A stretch of 64,000 bases of DNA from Miscanthus floridulus (Eukaryota > Streptophyta > Magnoliopsida > Poales > Poaceae). Under the pieces are notes generated by a model. The model did no database searches. It was not told the DNA's origin and saw only the letters and a program-made list of their open reading frames with translations. Position 1 is the first letter of the stretch. Every line of letters starts with the position of its first letter. The position numbers and the translations under genes are program-made. The DNA is taken from NCBI RefSeq assembly GCF_019320115.1, contig NC_089588.1, forward strand, positions 114,734,123-114,798,122. Direction: 5' to 3'. Shown one piece after another: positions 56,221-64,000 of the stretch.

Positions 56221-57330
56221 TACCTAGATATTTTCTTCGGTTACTGTCAAATTAGCTTAGCTCAAGCTAAGTAAGAGCTCATGATATGCTACATAGCTAC
56301 CCGTTGCCACTTCACTTCTGTTTCTGCTGAGCTTTTCATAGTGGCTAATAAACATCATAGCACTATGTGAACATTTGTGCTAGAGTCTAGATGTCGTTCT
56401 TTCCAAGTTGAGAAACTGCCTAGACATATACTTCATGCATACCTTGATATTTTTCTTCAGTTACTACCAGATCCACTCAGCACAAGCTAAAACAGAGCTC
56501 ATGATATGTTACTTAGCTACCTGTTACCACTTCAAGTCCGTTTCCACCGAGCTTTTCGTAGTGGCTAATAAGCATGTGGTTTCATTAGCATCCTCGCACT
56601 ATGTTAATGTTTGTGCTAGAGTCTAGATGTCGTTCTTTCCAAGTTGAGAAACGGCCTATACATATGCTTCATGCGTACCTAGATATTTTTCTTCAGTTAC
56701 TACCAGATCAACTCAGCACAAGCTAAAAAAGAGCTTGTGATATGTTGTTAGCTAACCGTTGCCACTTCACTTCCGTTTCTACTGGTCTTTTCATGACAGT
56801 TAATAACCGTGTGGTTTCATTAGCTGCCTCACACTATGTGGAACATTTATGCTGGAGTCTAGATGTCATTTTTTTTTCAAGTTGAGAAACTGCCTAGACG
56901 TATACTTCATGCGTACCTAGCCATATGCTGTCTAGACATACACCTTATTCTGCTCATCTACTTTTCAGCCGGCTTGTGCTTATTTCGGCTTATTCTCTCT
57001 CACAGAAATACTATTGAATCAGCCAAAATCAGCTCAATACCATCTGCAGAACAGGGTGATATACCTCACTTGCAATATATCATGAGCTAAAAGGATGAAC
57101 CTTCCATATGTATACTCTTTCCTATTCGTAGAGGGCAATATATATCTTGTCGTACGCGTCCCCGCATACATACAACCAATAAAGAGAACATACTCCAAAT
57201 TCCGTTCACCCCGCACACTACCAATCAGCTCAACACAAGCTAAGAAAAGCGTGTTTGGTTGTACGTGGGCTACATTCAAACTTGAATTCTATGATGGCTA
57301 ACAATCGTCTGAATTTATTAGCTGGATCGC
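56221..57330. repeat. Tandem array of ~220-238-bp units
   Basis: TACCTAGATATTTTTCTTC-type starts occur at 56221, 56440, 56676 and 56914. Each is followed by CAGCACAAGCTAA, GTTGCCACTTCACTTCCGTTTC, GTGGTTTCATTAGC and GAGTCTAGATGTC. The fourth unit is split by a MITE-like insert near 56942-57056; its second half resumes at about 57225 (CAGCTCAACACAAGCTAAGAAAAGCG). The array lies about 0.8 kb upstream of the FAF-like gene. Confidence 0.85.
56942..57056. mobile_element. MITE-like insert in the tandem array
   Basis: Contains CGGCTTATTCTCTCTCACAGAA and weakly inverted ends (TTATTCTGCTCATCT against AGATGGTATTGAGC and CTGCAGAACAGGG). Related by its interior to the MITEs at 32079, 60787 and 63435. The ends are not exact. 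Confidence 0.45.
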
Positions 57331-58027
57331 CCGATGTAAACGTGTATCTATACTGGAGTCCAAATGCCGTTTTTCTGAGCTATCAATGATCTTTGAGTTC
57401 CTTCTTCACATACAATACAACAATAATGTGGACAACCCCAAACCCCAACAAGATGTGCTTTTTTTTTTTGAATCAACACGATGTGCAAATTAAATGGTTG
57501 GTTACTTGTCCAATTTTCCAATCTATGCAAAAGCGGGAACTGGATAATAAAAAAAGAACGTAATTCAAATTTTGAAGCAAGATATTTTGCCTTGGGTTTA
57601 CTCCAGTGCTGGGCACGAGCTATGCGCGTGCGCACGCTGCGCTACTGGCTGCCACTTGTGCACAAGCTGCCAGCGGCTTTTCGCCGCGTCCCAGCCTTCA
57701 ATTCCTGGAGCCTGGAGCCTGGAGCCTGGAGGCCCGTGCCCGGATCCCTGTTGCGCTCCAGCTCAGCAGCTCCCGCCGCCGTTCTTTCGTATCCAACCCC
57801 ACGTCTCCTCACGCATCACCACAGGCACCCAACCGCGCCGCGCGGGTCCCACCCTCTCGCTGCCCCGCACGTCAGCGACCCCCAACCCGATAGGCACGGG
57901 TGCGTGGCGTCCTCGTCCGTCACCGTCAATTGCTTCTCCGTCCCGCCAGCTCGGAGGCGCCACACCACGCGCCTCGCGAACGGAAACGGCCGAGATAATT
58001 ACCGTCGCTGCCACTGGCTTCCCCGTG
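57331..58027 (+). promoter_or_regulatory. Upstream region of the FAF-like gene
   Basis: AT-rich to about 57600, then strongly GC-rich. A short CCTGGAG triplication lies at 57711-57731 (CTGGAGCCTGGAGCCTGGAG). Long open frames cross this region toward the gene but have no domain and are treated as base-composition artefacts. Confidence 0.4.
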
Positions 58028-58035
58028 TATATAAA
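58028..58035 (+). promoter_or_regulatory. TATA box of the FAF-like gene
   Basis: TATATAAA, about 99 bp before the chosen ATG and within a GC-rich context. This leaves a plausible ~65-nt 5' leader. Confidence 0.7.
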
Positions 58036-58126
58036 GCGCCTCCTCGGGCAGTGGCCATGTTCCATTGCACCTCACTGCGTTCACACACGCATACGGCCGG
58101 TGGAGAGGACAGCGGAGGGCCCGACG

Positions 58127-58777
58127 ATGCTCCGGCGAGCGACGTCTGTCGGCGCCGGGTACCGCTGGTGGGCCGGCGGCGAGGCCGGCGCATGCACCGA
58201 GAGCCTCGGCTCCGAGAGCGGCGACGTCGGCTGCGACGCCGCCGAGATCGACCAGTTCTTCCCGCCGGCTCCTCCGGCTGGTGGTGGCCCCGACGACGGC
58301 GAAACCAACGCCGATGCCGACGCCCGAGCGGCGGAGGAGGCGCAAGAGGAGCACCGTCTTCAGGATGCGGCCGCGGCGGCGCCTGAGAAGAGGCGGCGCG
58401 GGAGCTTCCCCCCGGCGATGCCGCGGGCGACGGGGCCGCTGTTCCTGCGCGCGGAGCGCCGCGGGGGGCGGCTCATCCTCACCGAGGTGCGCGCCGACGA
58501 GCACGAGCGCCGCGTCGTGTTCCGCGCCGAGCGCGACGGCGGACGCCTCCGCCTGCGCTTCGCCAACGACGACGACGACGCCCCATACGGCGGCGAGCCC
58601 GCCGAGGCAGGTGGTGGTAGCGCCGGCGCCGGTGGGGTGGTGGTTCCTGTTGCTGTACAGCACGGCGGCGGCGGCGGGGGAGGGGAGCTCTGCCAGGTGG
58701 CCGCCGGCGCCGCCGCTGCCTCCGGCCGGAGGGGCGGCGTGGAGGTTGGCGCGGTCATGATGGGGACGACGATCTGA
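58127..58777 (+). CDS. FANTASTIC FOUR-like (FAF domain) protein
   Basis: A single-exon gene of 216 residues. The middle (about residues 98-150) is the FAF/DUF3049 domain: FPPAMPRATGPLFLRAERRG, GGRLILTEVRADEHERRVVF, then RDGGRLRLRF. Before it is an acidic, Asp/Glu/Ala-rich region with EIDQFFPPAPPAGGG; after it are Asp- and Gly-rich low-complexity tails. In Arabidopsis, FAF proteins adjust shoot meristem size in the CLV-WUS pathway; the grass function is inferred. I chose the ATG at 58127 because it lies a promoter-like distance from the TATA box and opens the conserved-looking N-terminus. The frame extends upstream to 57572 without support. GC content is very high, typical of intronless grass genes, and makes the antisense and other frames open too. 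Confidence 0.85.
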   Translation: MLRRATSVGAGYRWWAGGEAGACTESLGSESGDVGCDAAEIDQFFPPAPPAGGGPDDGETNADADARAAEEAQEEHRLQDAAAAAPEKRRRGSFPPAMPRATGPLFLRAERRGGRLILTEVRADEHERRVVFRAERDGGRLRLRFANDDDDAPYGGEPAEAGGGSAGAGGVVVPVAVQHGGGGGGGELCQVAAGAAAASGRRGGVEVGAVMMGTTI

Positions 58778-59158
58778 CGGCCGGCGGGAGGGGATGAGAC
58801 GCCGGCACAGCAGATCGCTGTCCACTCGGTCGACGATCTTGCAACTTGCAAGCCCGTAGCCGTAGCTGCATTGCGTTTGATCTGTTCCTGCCTGCCATGC
58901 TCATCATTGGGAGAGAGAGAGAGGCATGGAGACGACGACACAGTTTTCGTGTGAAATCCTTGCATTGTGTTTAGTTGTTTCGGTTGGGTTCGTCAGTCAG
59001 AGGCATTTCTCTGCTTTCCGTTTGTTCGTTTTATTTATTTTCTATTTCATTTTATATGATCTGCATGGATGGTGTTCAAAATTTGTACTGGAGAGAGATG
59101 ATAATGTTATGGATAGGCGTAATCAGGGATTAAGCCGTGCGTGTGCCTTAATTACCGC
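58778..59158 (+). other. 3' flank of the FAF-like gene
   Basis: Contains a GAGAGAGAGAGAG run near 58911 and T-rich sequence (TTTATTTATTTTCTATTTC near 59030) of the type found at plant 3' ends. No other gene. Confidence 0.5.
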
Positions 59159-60529
59159 CACTACTACAAAAACAATTTATAGCAACGTATCTCTTTCTTT
59201 GTAGGGGTACAAATGGTTACCAAATGAGCCGTCCTTATAAATGAATTTGTAGGGGCGGCCGGTGTTATCAGCCGCCCCCTACAAATGGCCCGATTTATAG
59301 AGGTGGCTCAATATTGAACAGACTCTATAAGTAGAAGCCGAGTATTAAAAATTAAGCATTAAAATTTAAATTTTGTAAACGATCTCAGATGGAGAAACAA
59401 CCAAAATAAAAGTTAAAAGTTATAGATCTCGAAAAGTTAAGAAACTTTATAGTTGACAACTTTTTGATTTGAAGTCATCTTGTCAAGGAAAACTACGTTT
59501 GAATTTTCAAAAAAAATTAATTTTTAATTTTTTAAACGACCTCGAATAGACAAACAGTAAAAATAAAAGTTGTAGATCTTGAAAAGTTATGAAACTTTGT
59601 AGTTGATAACTTTCTCATTTGAAGTCATCTTGTCATGGAAAACTACGTTCGAATTTCTCAAATTTGAAATTCAAATTTTATAGATGACCTCGAATGGAGA
59701 AACTACCAAAATGAAAATTATAGATCTCGAAAAGTTATAAAACTTTATAATTGACAACTTTTTCATTTGAATTAGTTTAGGGCCTCAAACAATCAATTTA
59801 TGCTCAGTTTTGTATAATATGTGGGGAACCAAAATGGATTGTAGACCCAAGTGATCGTGAGATGCACTGGTAGATGAGTTTTCGTGCGAGGGAGAAGTTG
59901 CGGGTTCAAATAAAAATTTGCTATTTTTTGATTTGTAGAAGTGGCTCAATATACAGCCACCCCTACAAATCGATTTGTAGGGACGGTCTGAGAACCGCCC
60001 CTACAAATACTCTGATTTTAAAGTCGTTCTGGAGATTGTTGCGATTTCAAAATAGAGGTCGTTCATCAGCGTTTTCGTCCATTGTGGACTATTCTACCCT
60101 CACGCGTGCTCGGTCCCGAGGCTGGACTCGCTAACTCTCGAGGCGGCAATTAAACTGCATGCGCGCCGCAGGCCTCTCATCTTCCCCCTCCTCTTTGAAC
60201 GGACACATGCAAAAACGCCAAAAATCGCAAAAAACCAGCACAACTCAGGAATCGAACCCGTGACCTCAAGACTCCAGAACAAATGCAATAGCCACTCGGA
60301 TGGAGAGAGGTTGTTGTATTGAAACAACTCCGAGGCATATTTAATAAGGGCAAATATGGAAGAATAGACCCAAATTAATTACACCTTGGTATGCTAAACC
60401 TTGTCCTAAACGACCTTAAAATCAAAACCGGAGGGTGTAATTTGTAGAGGCGTTTGGGTAGAGACGGCTGGACAAACCGTTCCTACAAAATCTCTAGAGC
60501 TGCCCCTACAAATACTATATGACGTAGTG
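59159..60529. mobile_element. Non-autonomous CACTA transposon
   Basis: Ends CACTACTACAAAAACA and, inverted, CACTACGTCATATAGT. The flanking triplets CGC and TGC agree at 2 of 3. Subterminal GTAGGGGCGG/CCGCCCCTAC pairs lie at about 59250-59310, 59960-60010 and 60440-60515. The interior holds AT-rich ~165-bp units and no transposase. The subterminal words match the 14460-23201 element, so both can be served by the same transposase family. Confidence 0.87.
59376..59775. repeat. AT-rich tandem units inside the CACTA element
   Basis: Two and a half units of about 160 bp: GA(T/C)CTC(A/G)GAT.GA.AAACNACCAAAAT, TAGATCT(C/T)GAAAAGTTA, AACTTT.TAGTTGA, TTTGAAGTCATCTTGTCA, GGAAAACTACGTT(T/C)GAATTT. The phrase ACCAAAATAAAAGTT also occurs in the array at 16040-17340. 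Confidence 0.82.
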
Positions 60530-60786
60530 TGCCTCTTGATTAAATGCTGCCTTTTTATCTTTGACATGCGAGCTAGAGGTGATAGGATCGATATACATTG
60601 TGAAGATTTAGTAATACTTTGTGAAGAACTGAAGATTTACTTGAACATGCATGCCAAGCCGCAGCAAACGGCGATTTTCAATTTGGTAGCATAGCCATTA
60701 TGTGTTGTTTGAACAGAGTGGTAGCTAATCTATGTTCCATGTATATATGGACGCAAAGTATGTACGATACTGACATATACTCGGCG

Positions 60787-60888
60787 TGTTCGCTGGTTGG
60801 TTACTGGGCTGGTTGGTGCTGGTTTGTTGTAAGAGAAAAACACTGTTGGCTGGTTGAATAAGCCTGGTTGAAACCAACAAACGAACAT
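60787..60888. mobile_element. Small MITE
   Basis: Inverted ends TGTTCGCTGGTTGG and CCAACAAACGAACA, interior GTAAGAGAAAAACACTG, which is the complement of the CAGTGTTTTTCTCTCAC motif in the 63435 element. The flanking duplication is not clear. Confidence 0.65.
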
Positions 60889-61283
60889 GGTGACTAATTT
60901 GATACCATGCTTCAGTGCAAGCAACTGGGTCAAAAGAACTGAAATTATCTAAATAAAGGCTAAATAAAACAGTATATATACAGTTTTTTGTGTGTAAAAT
61001 TCAAAAAATGGCAAAAACGTACAGCTGGCGCGATAGCTAACCACCGCAGCCAAAACGTAGGTAGGTTTACAGCTATCCAACTAGGGACTATCTGCAGATT
61101 TCGAAAAAAATCGCACTGTTGGCAACACGACTTGCAAATTCTCCCATCCGTTCCATGACTTTTCAGGGCTCGCAGTGCTACTCTGCAGCGCTGTAGTAGC
61201 TGCCGCTGGTGCTTGCACAGAGCAGCCAATCAGTCTCCATGCCGTGCTACGCGGCGGCGGCGGCATGCAATGCAGCACAACCG

Positions 61284-61353
61284 AACAGGCTCTTTGTTTT
61301 TTAAGGAAATAACAGGCTCTTTGTTTTTTAAGGAAATAGCAGGCTCTTTGTTA
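61284..61353. repeat. 27-bp tandem repeat, 2.6 copies
   Basis: AACAGGCTCTTTGTTTTTTAAGGAAAT is repeated twice exactly and once in part. The surroundings (60900-61780) show no gene. Confidence 0.9.
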
Positions 61354-61780
61354 TTATTTTATAACTTTGAGCATCAATAACTTTTAAAACATTTATCTAG
61401 TTTGAAGATGCTATTTTGTCACTTCAGATAAGGTTGGAGCCAAACTTTTATAACTTTGATGAGTATGAATAGCTTGTAAAATATTCGAGTCTGAAGACAC
61501 TGAGATAGCATGTTTAGATTAGTCTTGAAAAGCAAAATAAGAAAATTATTATATGCATGTATGTTGTTGTTTTTTTTTATAAACTTTGAAGTCCGTGACA
61601 TTGTCCAAAATATCGAGAGCTATCAAGGCGGAGGGAGTAATACTCTAGTTTCATGACGGCCATCAAAGAAACCAATGCATGCATATAGGGGTTGTTCGGT
61701 TCATGCCTTGGGAGGCAGCACCTGCCTAGGCAAATGATCCTAGCCGCAGTCAGATGCCTAGGACGGTTTATATATAATAA

Positions 61781-61815
61781 CTAGGTCAGGAGGCGCGCTT
61801 CGTTGCGCCCGTAGG
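61781..61815 (-). mobile_element. Possible Helitron 3' end
   Basis: On the minus strand a GC hairpin (GGCGCAACGAAGCGCGCC, stem GGCGC/GCGCC) is followed 11 bases later by CCTAG and then T, the hairpin-CTRR-T layout of Helitron 3' termini. The body would extend rightward (61816 on). A 5' TC end was not found before 64000, where no gene is seen apart from MITEs. Confidence 0.4.
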
Positions 61816-63207
61816 ACAGGGCGCATACACGTGTTTGGCATCTGGGAACATGACAGGAGCATAGATCATGCACCTGTGGTGTTTAGAAAAGTTTAAGTGC
61901 CATTTGTAGGTCATAAAGCACATCTAACAGACTTTTAGGATGCGAAGTAAATTTGGAGATAAGAGGAAGTACATACGCTTTGTCGCTCAGAAACCCGATC
62001 ATGTTAGCAGACTCGTAGGATACAAAATAAATTTGGAGATAACGACGACTACATAGGCTAAGCCATAGAAGGCAACATTATACAACAGACTTATTTCATC
62101 TTCTCTAGTTGAAAATAACAGTTTGCATGCATACTCTTGCAAGTTCAGGGTACAACTGGAGGGAACTTCAAACCACCTCGTACACCATAATTAAGGATAA
62201 AAACATGAATTAAAATAAGTTTCAGTTGTCTTTAGACCAAAACAAAAGCAAAATTTTATGAAGGATTACAGAGGAGTAGCATTAATAATAATTAATAGTG
62301 ACTAATCGCAGGCTCCTTAGAGTTGTTTTTCTTACAAACTAGACAAACAATGAACCTTAACACCTGATGAGGCGATGAGTTGTATAAACTGGTGCTCGTG
62401 TCCATGTCTGAAAAGGGAAAAAGATATATATCGTCATGCATGTAGAGAAAAACATAAAGCGATGAGGTTGAATTGAGTAGAGTAGGGACCATATCAGAAT
62501 CAGATTGAACAGAATAGCACAGTAAACCAGATGTTTGAATTATATGCCAAGCATCATAGCCATTCATGCTAGTGCCAGGCATATCAGTGCAAAAGCATCA
62601 TATTTAGTAATGGCACTGACCAAGGGCAGTGGGGTATCACTTAAAGAGCCTTTTTTACTATTATATGCAGTCAGGACCATGAGGCAATCAATGTCTTTGT
62701 ACAGTCTAATGTAATTATAACATTGGTGGAGTTAAAAAAAACATTGGTGGTGCAAGTGACCTAGGGTGATGTTTATAAATGTGCAGGTTTAAAAGTCTTC
62801 AGCCGAAGAAAATAAACCTAAAGATTCAGAAACCTCGAATTCAAGAAAACCAAATCACAGGGCTGGAAGGAAATAAAATCACCCGGGATGCATTCGGTAC
62901 ATGTGTGGTGTACAGAAAATAGCAGCACATGACACAGTAGACCAAAAGGTGCATAATTTGATGCAAGGACCTCCAAAGAGAAAACAACTACCTAAATCAC
63001 AAACAGAACTTGTTTTAGCTGAAATGGCCACCTTTGTTAATAATATATTACCAGTTTAGTATACAACATGGCATGAAAACCAGATGCAAAACTTAAAAAT
63101 AGCTAAATAAATTAAATATTGAAAGAAGCAAAGGAACTATTGTATTCTCAGTTTAGTTGCATGTCACATACGAACCTGCAAACAAATATCTATCCACTGC
63201 AGAACTA

Positions 63208-63592
63208 CTCCTTGTATTCCAAATTATAAGTCATTCCATGAATCTTGGTAAGTGTGACCAAAATTATAGAGAAAACTATAAAGATTTGTGACATTAAATA
63301 TGTATACTATGAAAATATAATTGATGAAGAATCTAATGATACTTAGTTGGCATCATATATGTTATTATCTTATCATATAAATTTGATCAAACTTGAGATA
63401 CTTTGACTCTCCAAGATTCTTGGAATGACTTATAGGCCCCGTTCGGCTTACCCCATATTCGGCTTGTTCGACTTATTTTTTCAGTCGAAACAGTGTTTTT
63501 CTCTCACAATAATTCAGCCAAAACAATGTTTTCAGCCAGTTTCAGCCAAGTTTCAGACCAGCGAACGGGGCCATAATTTGGGATGGAGGGAG
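63208..63592. mobile_element. Stowaway MITE with nested insert
   Basis: Starts CTCCTTGTATTCCAAATTAT and ends ATAATTTGGGATGGAGGGAG, with TA on both sides (63206-63207, 63593-63594). It is split by the element at 63435. It is an ordinary grass Stowaway otherwise; the same text, decayed, is at 24128. Confidence 0.88.
63435..63572. mobile_element. Tourist/PIF-like MITE nested in a Stowaway MITE
   Basis: Inverted ends GGCCCCGTTCG and CGAACGGGGCC, 138 bp, flanked by the 3-bp duplication ATA (63432-63434, 63573-63575). Removing the element and one ATA restores the uninterrupted Stowaway text. The PIF/Harbinger assignment rests on the 3-bp duplication. Confidence 0.85.
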
Positions 63593-64000
63593 TATTCTGC
63601 AAGCATCCTTACATGGCCAAAATAGGAAAAAAAGAGACTAATTTCTGGCTTCAGTCTATGCACAAGGCAGCCAACACAACATTCCATAATTAAACATATT
63701 TGACTAAATTGTCTTGTAGGAAACTGCATGAATAGAGGAAGGGCATATGAGCAGGAAACATAGCAAAACATGAATAGCCTATCAAGACAAAATTCTGAAG
63801 TGTGTCATAACAAACCTTTAGTGTACACAAGCTGCACAATATGAATTTGAGCCGACAGCTTACCACGTTAATATACTGTATACTAAAAATAAAAAAATGG
63901 TTGCTTAACGCATGAAGCATGATGGGGCACGAATGCAATAGAACAAAGAGGTGAGCAAATATTTGTAGAACTACAAAGGCAAGTAACGCTGAAATTGAAA

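Noticed and set aside
56221..57330. CRISPR-like array
   Set aside because: Units of 220-238 bp without spacer-repeat structure, in a plant nuclear genome; an ordinary tandem repeat.
57926..58825. 299-codon minus-strand frame and other long frames over the FAF-like gene
   Set aside because: Shadows of the very GC-rich FAF coding sequence; only the plus frame shows the FAF domain and a TATA box.

Overview
This window is nuclear DNA from a grass, most likely a panicoid in the Andropogoneae (sorghum, sugarcane, Miscanthus or maize group). The basis is a monocot-type NUP107 gene with many introns, grass-style CACTA, MULE, Stowaway, Tourist and hAT elements, and long Sirevirus-like LTRs. Species was not determined. 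All calls were made by eye from translations and repeat alignments, so boundaries may be off by one or two bases unless a target-site duplication (TSD) fixes them.

Only two host genes look functional. The first is a 24-exon NUP107 nucleoporin gene on the minus strand (33381-47017, about 1100 residues). Its intron 15 carries a complete but broken Ty1/copia element in antisense orientation, intron 7 an excellent SINE, and intron 6 a Stowaway element. The second is a single-exon FANTASTIC FOUR-like (FAF) gene on the plus strand (58127-58777) with its own TATA box. A third host locus, an F-box/LRR gene (31480-32550, minus), is dead: frameshifted, split by a MITE and cut off by a copia LTR.

Layout: 1-2918, the 5' end of a minus-strand Ty3/gypsy element; 2985-4219, a CACTA element with TSD; 4220-6382, AT-rich sequence with repeat fragments; 6383-12989, a large MULE-like element with about 230-bp inverted ends, carrying a dead plant-mobile-domain gene, a captured peroxidase fragment and a nested solo LTR; 13371-13646, a hAT MITE; about 14460-23201, a left-truncated CACTA element with a transposase remnant and a Ulp1-like protease ORF; 24447-29610, an old copia element with a remarkable stem-loop leader; 29610-31479, a second copia remnant; 31480-32550, the F-box pseudogene; 33381-47017, NUP107; 49085-51435, a solo LTR; 53091-56160, a Sirevirus-like LTR with its adjoining internal DNA; 56221-57330, a tandem array; 58127-58777, the FAF-like gene; 59159-60529, a CACTA element; 60530-64000, MITEs and a possible Helitron end.

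Most of the novelty is in the repeats. The strongest unexplained signal is a run of at least eight hairpins in the copia leader, whose loops share the word CCAACGG. Next are clusters of palindromic words placed just upstream of the TATA box in three separate LTRs, and back-and-forth palindromic arrays inside CACTA ends.
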